A stretch of DNA of 64,000 nt from Geothermobacter hydrogeniphilus. Lineage in GTDB: Bacteria; Desulfobacterota; Desulfuromonadia; Desulfuromonadales; Geothermobacteraceae. The notes below the pieces were generated by a model. It saw only the letters and a list, made by a program, of their open reading frames with translations, was not told the DNA's origin and did not search any database. A program made the position numbers and the translations under genes. Shown here in pieces: positions 25,288 through 33,963 of this stretch; position 1 is the first letter of the stretch; each line of letters starts with the position of its first letter. The DNA is taken from contig NZ_PPFX01000011.1 in the NCBI RefSeq assembly GCF_002898515.1, positions 1-64,000 of the forward strand. The letters run 5' to 3'.

Positions 25288-26340
25288 ATGCGACAATTTC
25301 CCGCGAGATATCTTTTTCTGCTTGTACTGTTGTGTGTTGCCCTGCCGGCCTGGGCCGGCAGCGGTGTCAAGGGCCGCGCCGCCTGGCGCGGGGAACTGGT
25401 TCCCGGCCTGCGGGTTTCGGCCTACCGGCAGATCGACGATATCCCCCTTGGCAAGGTGCTGGCAGTCTCCGAGCCGACCGCCCTTGACGGCACCTACCAG
25501 CTGGAACTGCCGCCCGGCAGCTACGTGCTGGTGGCGCGCAGCTTCAGCGGCGAACCGAAACCGGGCGATTATTTCTGTTACTACAGCGGTTCACCGATTC
25601 AGGTGCAGGCCGGACATTACACCAATGTCGGCTTCAACCTGATCCGGGTGCCCGTTGAGCCGGCACCCCGTAAGGCACAGCGCAGCGGCCTGCAGGGGGA
25701 GATCAGTTACCAGGGGGAACTGCTGGAAAAGGTCTACCTCTATGTCTATCGTGATACCAAAAGCGGCTTCAAGGGACCAGCGTACAATATCGTTCCCGTC
25801 GAGAAGGGAAAATTCCGCCTGCGGCTGCCGCCCGGAGACTATTACCTGCTGGCCCGCAAACGACTTGCCGGCGGGCGTTACGGGCCGGTGGCGATCGGCG
25901 ATTACTTCAACTTCTATTACGGTAATCCGGTGCATCTGGAGAAAGGCACCATCCGTTCGATTCACCTGGAGACCATCACCCGCTTGTCCAACCTGGAACA
26001 GGGTGAGGATGAACTGCCCTTCCAGGGGGTCCGCGGGCGGGTTTTGGGTGCCGACGGCGCCCCGGTTGCCGGGCTCTACGTCTTCGCCTATCGCCATCCG
26101 AAAATGACCGGGACACCCGATTTCTTCTCCGCCGCCACCGATGCCGAGGGCCGTTTCGCGTTGCGTCTGCCGCCGTCCGGCCGATACTACCTGCTGGCGC
26201 GGCAATCCTTCGGCGGGCCGGCCGCTGAAGGTGAACTGTACGGGAAATATTCCCGGAACAGCGAGCACCGGGTCGAGTTGACCGAAGCGAACCCGGTGCG
26301 GGAGGTCGAAATCCATGTTCAACCGATTTCTGCGCGTTAG
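25288..26340 (+). CDS. Secreted protein with three transthyretin-like domains (module 2)
   Basis: The 350-residue product has a Sec signal (cleavage near AWA-GS) rather than a lipobox. Three domains follow at about 26-125, 135-245 and 250-350 with the recurring motifs LPPGSYVLVARSFSGEPKPGDYF, LPPGDYYLLARKRLAGG and LPPSGRYYLLARQSFGGP. An AGAGCGG upstream serves ATG 25288. It overlaps the start of the module 2 beta-helix gene by 26 bases. Confidence 0.8.
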   Translation: MRQFPARYLFLLVLLCVALPAWAGSGVKGRAAWRGELVPGLRVSAYRQIDDIPLGKVLAVSEPTALDGTYQLELPPGSYVLVARSFSGEPKPGDYFCYYSGSPIQVQAGHYTNVGFNLIRVPVEPAPRKAQRSGLQGEISYQGELLEKVYLYVYRDTKSGFKGPAYNIVPVEKGKFRLRLPPGDYYLLARKRLAGGRYGPVAIGDYFNFYYGNPVHLEKGTIRSIHLETITRLSNLEQGEDELPFQGVRGRVLGADGAPVAGLYVFAYRHPKMTGTPDFFSAATDAEGRFALRLPPSGRYYLLARQSFGGPAAEGELYGKYSRNSEHRVELTEANPVREVEIHVQPISAR

Positions 26341-27691
26341 CCTGCTGCCCGCCCTGTTGCTGTTCGTATTGCCGGCGGGCAACGGATATTGCGGCGCCGA
26401 TTATTCCGGGCGGCTGCTCGGGCACAGCCTCTGGCAGGGAGAGGTGCGCTTGACCGGACCGGTCGAGGTACCGCTCGAAACCACCCTGACCATCGCCGCC
26501 GGCTGTCGGGTGACGGCGGCGAACCCCGCCGCCAAGCTCACGGTTCGCGGCACCCTGCTGGTCCAGGGGAGCGAAAGTGAACCGGTGGTGTTCCAGACGC
26601 CGCCGGGTTGGCAGGGGATTGAATTCATGGAGTCGGGCGGCAAGAGCATCATCCGCCAGGCCCGTTTTTCCGACAGCGAGGCGGCCCTGAGCAGTTACGG
26701 CAGCCACTTCGAAGTCACCGACAGCGAGTTTTCCAACTGCCGGTTCGGTGTCCGGCTGCTGCGCGAGTCGGATCCGCTGATTGCCGGCAACCGCTTCATC
26801 GGCGGCAAGATCGCCATCGACAACGAGATGCGCTCCAGCCCGACCATCCGCGACAACCTGTTCCGGGGATTCAAACAGATGGCGATCCTCGCTTCCCACA
26901 ACAGCCGGGGAATGATCAGCAACAATCGTTTTATCGGCAATCAGCAGGGGGTCGGTCTGCAGCAACCCTACCCGGACAAGGTGGTCGACAACCTGTTCCG
27001 CGACAACGAGATCGCCATGTTCTGCAACCAGACCAAGGACACTCCGCAGATTCTCAACAACCGTTTCGAGAACAACCGCACCGCGCTGATCAATTACGCC
27101 TTCGCCTATCCACGGGTACGCGGCAACGTTTTTGTCGGTAACGGCATCGCCATCCGCAACGACCAGTACGGCTCGCCCTTCGTTGAGAACAACCGATTCG
27201 AGAAGAATGAAACCGCCATCTACAACTATCGCAAATCGAATCCGCGTATCCGCAACAACGTCATTGCCGACAATGATCTGGCCCTGTTCTGCGACTACTC
27301 TTCCTATCCGCTGGTGCGGGAGAACAATTTTCTCGGTAACCGTCAGGCGGTCAAGCTCGGCATCTACCAGAGCGCCGACTGGGAAAAACGGTCCGGATCG
27401 AAGGCTCTGGTGATGCAGAAATCACGCGAACGGGGCAGCAAGAACAGTATGCTGGCCCAGGCGCCGACCGACTTCGAGGATCGGATCGACGTGTCGAAGA
27501 ACTGGTGGGGCGCAGACAACCAGCGCCTGGCCGCCGCCGACGAACAGACCAATGACGATCTTTTCTGGGATCGCCATGATCAGCCGACCGTGGTCTACGA
27601 GGGCTTTGGACCGGAGGCCTATCAGCTCGATCGGGTGGTGTTTCAGCCGGTCCTCGATGCCCCGGTCGCCGCCGCGGGACCGCAAAGATGA
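26315..27691 (+). CDS. Secreted right-handed beta-helix protein (module 2)
   Basis: The 458-residue product has a signal sequence (ending near GYCGA). Its opening strand block (LWQGEVRLTGPVEVPLETTLTIAAGCRVTA) is like those of modules 1 and 3. About thirteen rungs follow with repeated N-N-R/L-F turns (IRDNLFRGF, ISNNRFIGN, VDNLFRDNE, LNNRFENNR). It ends with KNWWGADN near residue 398. The start lies inside the upstream gene (translational coupling) and the stop overlaps the next ATG. It is the longest of the three helices. Confidence 0.8.
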   Translation: MFNRFLRVSLLPALLLFVLPAGNGYCGADYSGRLLGHSLWQGEVRLTGPVEVPLETTLTIAAGCRVTAANPAAKLTVRGTLLVQGSESEPVVFQTPPGWQGIEFMESGGKSIIRQARFSDSEAALSSYGSHFEVTDSEFSNCRFGVRLLRESDPLIAGNRFIGGKIAIDNEMRSSPTIRDNLFRGFKQMAILASHNSRGMISNNRFIGNQQGVGLQQPYPDKVVDNLFRDNEIAMFCNQTKDTPQILNNRFENNRTALINYAFAYPRVRGNVFVGNGIAIRNDQYGSPFVENNRFEKNETAIYNYRKSNPRIRNNVIADNDLALFCDYSSYPLVRENNFLGNRQAVKLGIYQSADWEKRSGSKALVMQKSRERGSKNSMLAQAPTDFEDRIDVSKNWWGADNQRLAAADEQTNDDLFWDRHDQPTVVYEGFGPEAYQLDRVVFQPVLDAPVAAAGPQR

Positions 27692-28722
27692 AGACTCTGC
27701 TGCTGGTGCTGATTCTCGCGCTGCTGCCGCAGGCGGCTGTTGCCGGGCGGGTTTCCGGCCGGGTGGTGGCCGACGACCGACCGCTGGCCGGTCTGCGGGT
27801 CGGTGCCTACCGGGACCTGCTGCCGGGCAGCGAACCGCTGGCGAGTACCCGCAGCAACGCCGAAGGGCTCTACCATTTCGATCTGCCGGCGGGACGCTAC
27901 GCTTTTTTCGCCGCCGACCGGGACCACCGGCTGTTCGCCTTCAGCGGCCGCAATCCGGTCATTGTCGGCAAGGATGACCTCTGGCTGGGACTGCAGGCGG
28001 TACCCGTGAGTGCCGCCGTGGTCAGCGATTATGATGACGAGTACAGCGCCGCCCTCGAAGGCCGGGTTCTCTTTGCCGGCAAGCCGCTGGCCGGAGCATT
28101 CGTCTACCTCTACCTCGATACCGCCGAGGGCCTGAAAGGGCAGGGGTACCGGATGTCGCCGCCGACCGGGGCGGACGGCAGCTTCTTTTTTGACAATCTG
28201 CCGGAAAGCAGTTACTTCGTTCTTGCCCGGCAGCGGCAGAACGGTCAGCAGGTGGGACCGGTGCTGGCCGGAGACCGGATCGGGTTTTACCCGGGCAACC
28301 CGGTTGTGCTGCGGGCCGGAAAAGTGATGAAGATAGAACTGGCGACGGTGGAGAAGCAACACAGCGCCGCGGCCAGTGAGACCCTGCTGGCTACCGGCAC
28401 CACCCGCATCAGCGGTCGGGTGGTCGATGCCGCCGGGCAGCCGGCCGCGGGGGTGCATGTCTTTGCCTATACCAACCGGGTCATCGGTCACCAGCGACCG
28501 GCCGCATTGTCGAGTCCGACCGGCGCTGACGGCCGGTTCCAGGTTTTTCTGCCGACCGGCGGCACCTACTATCTCGGCGCCCGGGAATTCTACGGTGACT
28601 CCCCGGCACCCGGGGAACGCTTCGGTCTCTATCAGGAGACCGCCGATCACGGCCTGACGGTCGCGACCGGAGAGAGGGTCGACAAGCTGCGGATTGTTGT
28701 CGAACCGATCCGCCTGGAGTAG
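27688..28722 (+). CDS. Secreted protein with three transthyretin-like domains (module 3)
   Basis: The 344-residue product has a Sec signal (cleavage near AVA-GR). Its three domains have the same order as modules 1 and 2: GRVVADDRPLAGLRVGAYRD, GRVLFAGKPLAGAFVYLYLD with GPVLAGDRIGFYPGNPVVL, and GRVVDAAGQPAAGVHVFAYTN with GGTYYLGAREFYGDSPAPGERFGLYQE. ATGA overlaps join it to the previous gene. The first domain is shorter than in the other two proteins. Confidence 0.8.
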   Translation: MKTLLLVLILALLPQAAVAGRVSGRVVADDRPLAGLRVGAYRDLLPGSEPLASTRSNAEGLYHFDLPAGRYAFFAADRDHRLFAFSGRNPVIVGKDDLWLGLQAVPVSAAVVSDYDDEYSAALEGRVLFAGKPLAGAFVYLYLDTAEGLKGQGYRMSPPTGADGSFFFDNLPESSYFVLARQRQNGQQVGPVLAGDRIGFYPGNPVVLRAGKVMKIELATVEKQHSAAASETLLATGTTRISGRVVDAAGQPAAGVHVFAYTNRVIGHQRPAALSSPTGADGRFQVFLPTGGTYYLGAREFYGDSPAPGERFGLYQETADHGLTVATGERVDKLRIVVEPIRLE

Positions 28723-28725
28723 CTG

Positions 28726-29574
28726 ATGCGTCTGTGCCGGAGATTGCTGATCCTGCTGTTGTTGCTGCCGGGGGCCTGCGCCAGGCCGCAACCGGCCGTT
28801 CTGACGTTCGGCGACCATGTCATCGCCGGGGCGGAGACCTGGAGCGGCGAGGTGCGGATCCGCGGCGTGGTGACGGTCAAGAAATCCGGTTCGCTGACCA
28901 TCCTGCCCGGCACCCGGGTGCTGTTCGCGAAGGTTGACCGCGACGGTGACGGTATCGGTGATGCCGAGTTGCTGGTCGAAGGTCGGCTGGTGGCGCGCGG
29001 CCGCAGTGATCAGCCGATTCTGTTCAGCAGTGCCGAACAGGAACCGGCCCCGGCTGACTGGAAATATCTTTATCTTGATTTCGCCCGTCCCGCGGAAATC
29101 TCTCACCTGATCTCAGAGTACGCCTACAGCGGCATCCAGATCCATTTCAGCAAGGCGCAACTGACCGATTCCGAGTTCCGGTACAATATCGACGGGGTTC
29201 GTTTCTCGACCGTCAATCTGGAACTGGCCCGCAACCTGATTCACCACAATCGCAACGGATTGCGTTACGAGGAGCGTCGCAGCACCGGCCGCGTCCACCA
29301 CAACACCATCCGTGACAATGACGTCGGCCTGTTCGTGGTCACCCGTTCCAGCGGCCGGGTGCTGGTCGAACAGAACAACATCGTCAACAATCGTGAGTAC
29401 CAGGTCAAGTTCGGCCTGCAGCAGCGTCGGGACGTCGCCTTTCCCCGCAACTGGTGGGGAAGCACTGACCGGCAGGCGATTCAGAAGCGGTTTTTTGACC
29501 AGCGCTTCGATCACGCCCTCGGCCGTGCCGCCGCCCCCCAATTCCTGCTCGCGCCGGTGCCGGGAACGCCGTAA
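28726..29574 (+). CDS. Right-handed beta-helix lipoprotein (module 3)
   Basis: The 282-residue product has a lipobox (LLPGAC, Cys 18). The opening TWSGEVRIRGVVTVKKSGSLTILPGTRVLF is the family start, followed by a loop with a calcium-like DRDGDGIGD (about 65-73). About six rungs follow, and the NWWGSTD ending lies near residue 242. It is the shortest helix and the last gene of the arm. No terminator is obvious downstream; an end fragment of the 162-bp repeat lies at 29639. Confidence 0.8.
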   Translation: MRLCRRLLILLLLLPGACARPQPAVLTFGDHVIAGAETWSGEVRIRGVVTVKKSGSLTILPGTRVLFAKVDRDGDGIGDAELLVEGRLVARGRSDQPILFSSAEQEPAPADWKYLYLDFARPAEISHLISEYAYSGIQIHFSKAQLTDSEFRYNIDGVRFSTVNLELARNLIHHNRNGLRYEERRSTGRVHHNTIRDNDVGLFVVTRSSGRVLVEQNNIVNNREYQVKFGLQQRRDVAFPRNWWGSTDRQAIQKRFFDQRFDHALGRAAAPQFLLAPVPGTP

Positions 29575-29672
29575 CGGGTTCCTGAACCGCCCCATTGGCG
29601 ATTGTTCCTCCAGGTGGTATCCTCCTTGAACACTTAAGTCACTGATTCAGGTGAACGCAAAGGAGGCCTGTC

Positions 29673-30449
29673 ATGCTCAGTTTTGACGATGTCGGCCGTG
29701 GCCCGGCGGTGGTGCTTGTTCATGGATTCCCCCTCTGCCGCAAAATGTGGCAGCCGCAGGTCGAGGAGCTGGTCGCCGCCGGTTACCGGGTGATCACCCC
29801 TGATCTGCCGGGATTCGGACAGTCGCCGCTGTCGGGTGAGGCGAGCATGGATGGTTACGCCGATGCCCTGGTCGAACTGCTCGATAAGCTGGAACTTGAT
29901 CAGGCGGTTGTCGGCGGGATGTCGATGGGGGGATACGTCCTCTGCAACCTGCTGGACCGCTACCCGCGACGGTTGTCAGCGGCGATGTTCCTGATGACCC
30001 GTGCCGCGGCCGATGACGAGGCGGGGAAAGCGAAGCGGACCGCCCTGGCGGCCGAGGCCGCCGCCGGCAACCTGGCGCCGATCGTCGAGGCCTTCGAAGC
30101 GATCCTGTTCGCCCCGGGGATCGCGCAGCAGCGGCCCGAACTGGTTATGCAGGTGCGTTCATGGATGCTCGCGACCCCGTCGCGCGGGGTCGCCGGGGGA
30201 CTGCTGGCGATGCGTGACCGACGTGATTATCTCGAACAGTTGCGCGATTTCGACCTGCCGGCGCTGGTGGTCGGGGCCGAGCAGGATGTTGCCATCGCCC
30301 TCGGCCATTCGCAGTTGCTCGCCGAGCAACTGCCCGCCGCCCGATTTGAAATCATCCCCGGTGCCGGTCACCTGGCAAACCTCGAACAGCCGCAGATGTT
30401 CAGCGCCGTACTGCGGGATTTCCTCGCGGAGTTGGCGTTGGAGGAATAA
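29673..30449 (+). CDS. Alpha/beta-hydrolase fold esterase-like enzyme
   Basis: The 258-residue product has the oxyanion segment HGFPLCRKMW (16-25), the nucleophile elbow GMSMGG (Ser about 90), an acid residue near GAEQD and the catalytic His in GAGHLANLEQP close to the C-terminus. There is no signal peptide, so it is cytoplasmic. It resembles 3-oxoadipate enol-lactonase/BioH-like hydrolases; the substrate cannot be told. AAGGAGGCC precedes ATG 29673. It stands alone, followed by a terminator. Confidence 0.85.
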   Translation: MLSFDDVGRGPAVVLVHGFPLCRKMWQPQVEELVAAGYRVITPDLPGFGQSPLSGEASMDGYADALVELLDKLELDQAVVGGMSMGGYVLCNLLDRYPRRLSAAMFLMTRAAADDEAGKAKRTALAAEAAAGNLAPIVEAFEAILFAPGIAQQRPELVMQVRSWMLATPSRGVAGGLLAMRDRRDYLEQLRDFDLPALVVGAEQDVAIALGHSQLLAEQLPAARFEIIPGAGHLANLEQPQMFSAVLRDFLAELALEE

Positions 30450-30452
30450 GCT

Positions 30453-30486
30453 GTAAGCTGCCGCTGACAGCCGGCAGCTTACTTTT
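30453..30486 (+). terminator. Rho-independent terminator after the hydrolase
   Basis: An 11-bp perfect stem (30453-30463 with 30472-30482, GTAAGCTGCCG/CGGCAGCTTAC) with an 8-nt loop and TTTT. It begins two bases after the hydrolase stop. Confidence 0.8.
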
Positions 30487-30535
30487 CCAGGGCTCGCGCT
30501 TGCCTGCCTCCGGTTCCTGCTGTATTCTCGCGGAC

Positions 30536-31777
30536 ATGTCGGCTAGTTTTCTTTTTCTGCTGCTGGCGGTCTATGCTGGCAAACTGCTGCTGCGTGCCCT
30601 CAATCTGAGATTTCTCGCCCGTCACGGTGATGATATCCCCGACGGCTGGGAAGCGGATATCGGCCGGGACCGGTTGCGAAAGGCGAACCGCTATACCCTC
30701 GCCGGCAGTCGGCTGGGGTTGCTCGAATCGCTGTTCAGCCAGGCCCTGGGGCTGTTGTTCGCTTTTCAGCTGCTGCCCCATTACGATGCCTGGGTGCAGG
30801 CGAAGAGCAGTCATCTGGTACTCCAGGGGCTGCTTTTTTTCGGTCTGCTGGGACTTGCCCAGGCGCTGCTCGGACTGCCGTTCAGCGTCTGGCGGATCTT
30901 CGTCATCGAAGCACGTTTCGGTTTCAACCGGACCGGCTGGCGGCTCTGGCTGCAGGATCTGCTGAAGGGTGCCCTGGTCTCGGTCCCCCTCTTCGCGGCG
31001 CTGGTGTCGGGGGCGCTGGCCCTGGTCCTCTGGAGCCCGCAAGGCTGGTGGCTGCCGGTCTGGGGCTTCATGGCGCTGCTCAGTCTGTTGCTGCTCTATA
31101 TCTCCCCCTACCTGATCGAACCGCTCTTTTTCAAATTTTCCCCGCTGCGGCGTCCCGGGCTCGAAAACCGTGTGCGGGAGCTGGCGGAGGGGGCGGGGAT
31201 CAGGGTGTCGCGGGTGCAGCAGGTTGACGCCTCGCGCCGCAGCGGCCATTCCAACGCCTATTTTACCGGCATCGGCCGGGTCAAGCGGATCGTGCTGTTC
31301 GACACCCTGCTGGAGCAGTTGACGGACGGGCAGGTGCTTGCCGTCCTGGCCCACGAGTTGGGACACTGGAAGCATGGTCACCTGCGCCGACGCCTGGTCG
31401 TCGGCCAGCTGGTCAGCCTGGCGTCCTGCCTGGCCGCCTGGTGGCTGTTGCAGCAGGACTGGCTGCCGCGGCTGGTCGGTGCCGCCGATCTGGGTTTCTG
31501 CGGTCGCCTGGTGGTGCTGTCCCTGCTCGGCGGCCTGCTCGGATTCTGCTGGACGCCCGTTTCCAGCTGGCTGTCCCGGCGCGATGAGCGACAGGCCGAC
31601 CGCTACGCCGTGCAGGCAACGGGTCAGCCCCGGGACCTGGCCGCGGCCCTCCGGCGGATGGCACGCGAGAATCTCAGCAACCTGCATCCCCATCCCCTTT
31701 ACGCGGCGATCTATTTCTCCCATCCCCCGGTGGTGGAGCGTGTTGCCGCCCTGATGGAGGCGGACGAGGGACCATGA
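30536..31777 (+). CDS. M48-family zinc metalloprotease (Ste24/CAAX-protease-like)
   Basis: ATG 30536 gives 413 residues with an N-terminal helix, about four helices in the first 200 residues, the zinc motif HELGHWKHGH (near residue 273) and a downstream Glu in SRRDERQADRYA. This is the architecture of Ste24-like peptidases, embedded in the membrane with the active site facing the cytoplasm or a central chamber. It may serve membrane-protein quality control. The stop overlaps the MFS gene start. Confidence 0.85.
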   Translation: MSASFLFLLLAVYAGKLLLRALNLRFLARHGDDIPDGWEADIGRDRLRKANRYTLAGSRLGLLESLFSQALGLLFAFQLLPHYDAWVQAKSSHLVLQGLLFFGLLGLAQALLGLPFSVWRIFVIEARFGFNRTGWRLWLQDLLKGALVSVPLFAALVSGALALVLWSPQGWWLPVWGFMALLSLLLLYISPYLIEPLFFKFSPLRRPGLENRVRELAEGAGIRVSRVQQVDASRRSGHSNAYFTGIGRVKRIVLFDTLLEQLTDGQVLAVLAHELGHWKHGHLRRRLVVGQLVSLASCLAAWWLLQQDWLPRLVGAADLGFCGRLVVLSLLGGLLGFCWTPVSSWLSRRDERQADRYAVQATGQPRDLAAALRRMARENLSNLHPHPLYAAIYFSHPPVVERVAALMEADEGP

Positions 31778-32940
31778 AACTGATCATCCTCACCACTCTG
31801 CTGACCCTGTCGGCGCTCTATGCTCCCCAGCCGCTGCTGCCGGTGCTGGCGCGTGAATTCGGCGTCAGTCGTGACGCCGTCGCCCTGCTGACCACAATCG
31901 CCTTTATCCCGTTGAGTGTCGCTCCACTGCTGTACGGTTACCTGCTGCAGTCGGTCTCCGCGCGGCGGATGCTGCGCTGCAGTCTGTTGCTGCTGGGACT
32001 GTCGGAGTTTTTTTTCGCCGCTGCCGATGTTTTTCCGCTGCTGCTCGGCCTGCGCCTGCTGCAGGGGCTGCTGGTGCCGGCGATACTCACCGCCCTGATG
32101 ACCTATGTCTCCCAGCGATCGACGGCGGGTACCGTGCAGCGTTCCATGGCCGTCTATATCGCCGCGACCATTCTTGGCGGCTTTCTCGGTCGCCTCTGTT
32201 CCGGTGGATTGGCGACCCTGTTCGGCTGGCGCAGCAGTTTCATCGTCCTCGGCATCAGCCTGCTGCTCTGCGCCTGGCTGCTTGGGCGGTTGCGGGATGT
32301 CAGCGAGGTTCAGCTGGCAAAACCCCACCCGCGCCTGCTCTGGCAGGTGCTGCGCCAGGGCTGGTTTCTGCGCACCTATCTCGCTGTCTTCTGCCTGTTC
32401 CTGGTGTTCGCCGCGGTGATGAACTATCTCCCCTTCCGGCTGACGGAAATCAGCAGCGAGGCGAGCGAGCTGCGGATCGGGTTGATGTATTCCGGCTACC
32501 TGATGGGGGTGGTCACGGCCCTGACCGCGGTGCGGATTATCAACCGCTGCGGCGGGGCGATTTTCGCCATGCTGATCGGCTTCAGCGGCTACCTGGTGGC
32601 CATCGGCGGTCTGCTCGGCAGCAGTGTCGCCGGGCTGTTCGCCGACATGTTCCTTTTCTGCGGGACGATGTTCCTGGTGCATGCCACTGCTTCCGGATGG
32701 CTCAACCGTTCGGCCGGCAGCCACAAGGGGGTGGTCAACGGGCTCTACATCGCCTTCTATTACGGTGGCGGCGTGGTTGGCTCATCGCTGCCCGGCCCGG
32801 TTTACAGTCGTTTTGGTTGGGAGGGGGTGGTTTACGGGCTTGCCGCCGTTGCCGCGCTCGGCCTGGGGCTGGTTTTTTCCTGTCGTGGCGCGCAGACCAG
32901 GGGATTGCCGGAACTGGCCGCGGACCCGGACCGTTCCTGA
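31774..32940 (+). CDS. MFS transporter
   Basis: The 388-residue product has about 12 membrane helices, an early QPLLPVLAREFGVS segment, and a loop 2-3 region LLQSVSARRMLR in place of the standard MFS motif A. The sequence resembles YnfM-type drug/metabolite exporters. The substrate is unknown. It shares a four-base overlap with the protease gene, so the two are co-transcribed. Confidence 0.8.
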   Translation: MKLIILTTLLTLSALYAPQPLLPVLAREFGVSRDAVALLTTIAFIPLSVAPLLYGYLLQSVSARRMLRCSLLLLGLSEFFFAAADVFPLLLGLRLLQGLLVPAILTALMTYVSQRSTAGTVQRSMAVYIAATILGGFLGRLCSGGLATLFGWRSSFIVLGISLLLCAWLLGRLRDVSEVQLAKPHPRLLWQVLRQGWFLRTYLAVFCLFLVFAAVMNYLPFRLTEISSEASELRIGLMYSGYLMGVVTALTAVRIINRCGGAIFAMLIGFSGYLVAIGGLLGSSVAGLFADMFLFCGTMFLVHATASGWLNRSAGSHKGVVNGLYIAFYYGGGVVGSSLPGPVYSRFGWEGVVYGLAAVAALGLGLVFSCRGAQTRGLPELAADPDRS

Positions 32941-33070
32941 AAAGTTGACAGCCGCCGTTTCTGAGGGTAAAACTTGAAAAGTTTTTATCTTTTTCCCGCC
33001 CGAGTCAGTGATCTTCAGCTGTCCCCCAGTGATGAATTCACCGATTCCGGCCCTACTGAAAGGAAGATCA

Positions 33071-33745
33071 ATGAAACGCATTGTCACACTGCTGGCCTTG
33101 GCCGGCTTCTGCTGTGTCGGGGTACTGCAGGCGGCAGCTGAAACGAAGAAACCGACCTCTCTCGAAGACCGGGTCAGTTACGGTATCGGGATGAATATCG
33201 GCAAGGACTTCAAAAACAAGGATTTTGCCGTCAATCCCGAGCTGCTCGCCCAGGGTCTCAAGGATGTCCTCGCCGGCGACAAGACCCTGATGACCCCCGA
33301 GGAAGTTCAGCGGACGATTATGGAACTGCAGTCGGTGCTGCAGAAGAAGATTGGTGACAAGAACCTTGCCGAGGGCAAGGCCTTTTTGGAGGCCAACAAG
33401 AAAAAGGAAGGGGTCAAGGTGACCGCCAGCGGTCTGCAGTACAAGGTTCTCAAGGAAGGCAGCGGAGCGACCCCGACCGCGGAGAGCAATGTCAAGGTCA
33501 ACTACAAGGGAACGCTGATCGACGGCACCGAGTTTGACAGCAGCTACAAGCGCGGCCAGCCGGCCACCTTCCAGGTCGGCCGGGTCATCAAGGGCTGGGT
33601 CGAGGGGCTGCAGTTGATGAAGGTCGGCAGCAAGTACCAGTTTGTCATTCCGCCGGAGCTGGCCTACGGCGACCGCGGCGCAGGTCCACAGATCGGACCG
33701 AACTCGGTGCTGGTGTTCGAGGTTGAACTGCTGGAAGTCAATTGA
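33071..33745 (+). CDS. FKBP-type peptidyl-prolyl isomerase (FkpA/Mip-like)
   Basis: ATG 33071 after GGAAG gives 224 residues with a Sec signal (cleavage near QAA-AE). An N-terminal dimerisation helix region (30-115) is followed by an FKBP domain (about 120-224) with VKVNYKGTLIDGTEFDSSYKRGQP, VIKGWVEGLQ and IPPELAYGDRGAG. It acts in periplasmic protein folding. The frame's earlier start at 33008 has no support. A strong terminator follows. Confidence 0.9.
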   Translation: MKRIVTLLALAGFCCVGVLQAAAETKKPTSLEDRVSYGIGMNIGKDFKNKDFAVNPELLAQGLKDVLAGDKTLMTPEEVQRTIMELQSVLQKKIGDKNLAEGKAFLEANKKKEGVKVTASGLQYKVLKEGSGATPTAESNVKVNYKGTLIDGTEFDSSYKRGQPATFQVGRVIKGWVEGLQLMKVGSKYQFVIPPELAYGDRGAGPQIGPNSVLVFEVELLEVN

Positions 33746-33770
33746 GTTCCGTTGCCGGATAAAACAAAAA

Positions 33771-33808
33771 AAACGGGCAACTCCTGTTAGGGTGTTGCCC
33801 GTTTTTTT
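33771..33808 (+). terminator. Rho-independent terminator after the FKBP isomerase gene
   Basis: An 11-bp stem (33771-33781 with 33794-33804, AAACGGGCAAC/GTTGCCCGTTT), a 12-nt loop and a T tract (TTTTTTT). An A-run on the left could also serve minus-strand transcripts. Confidence 0.9.
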
Positions 33809-33815
33809 GCCTCAC

Positions 33816-33897
33816 GGTTGCCAGATGCCAGGCGCTCGCAGGTCGAGGAGCGAGAGTCGCAGCGGTAGCTACGCCGCAGCGACGAGGCCAGGGGCAA
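33816..33897. repeat. Direct repeat D, left copy (flanks the efflux island)
   Basis: About 80 bp beginning GTTGCCAGATG and ending GAGGCCAGGGGCAA. It matches 40813-40890 in the same orientation with roughly three-quarters or more of positions identical by eye. The repeat contains a partly palindromic GTAGCTACG centre. It is followed by a relic of a desulfoferrodoxin 3' end, as the right copy is followed by the intact gene's 3' end. Confidence 0.65.
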
Positions 33898-33924
33898 TGA
33901 CACCGGTGGGCATTTTTCATCGGT

Positions 33925-33963
33925 TTATCGCTTAGAAGACCAGTGTCCATGGTGGGGACAATA
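33925..33963 (-). pseudogene. Relic of a desulfoferrodoxin C-terminus
   Basis: Read on the minus strand, the segment encodes YCPHHGHWSSKR followed by TAA. The intact desulfoferrodoxin at 40918 ends [12 protein letters not shown] followed by TAG. Both are followed by repeat D. The Cys and His that ligate the catalytic iron are among the conserved residues. Upstream of Tyr the similarity is lost. At 13 codons, chance similarity cannot be ruled out, but the shared context supports homology. Confidence 0.5.

Noticed and set aside
27643-29106. 487-codon minus-strand ORF across modules 2 and 3
   Set aside because: It is antisense to three clearly coding genes with signal peptides and conserved repeats.
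31711-32724. 337-codon minus-strand ORF opposite the MFS gene
   Set aside because: The Gln/His/Glu-rich product is the usual antisense image of Leu-rich membrane helices.
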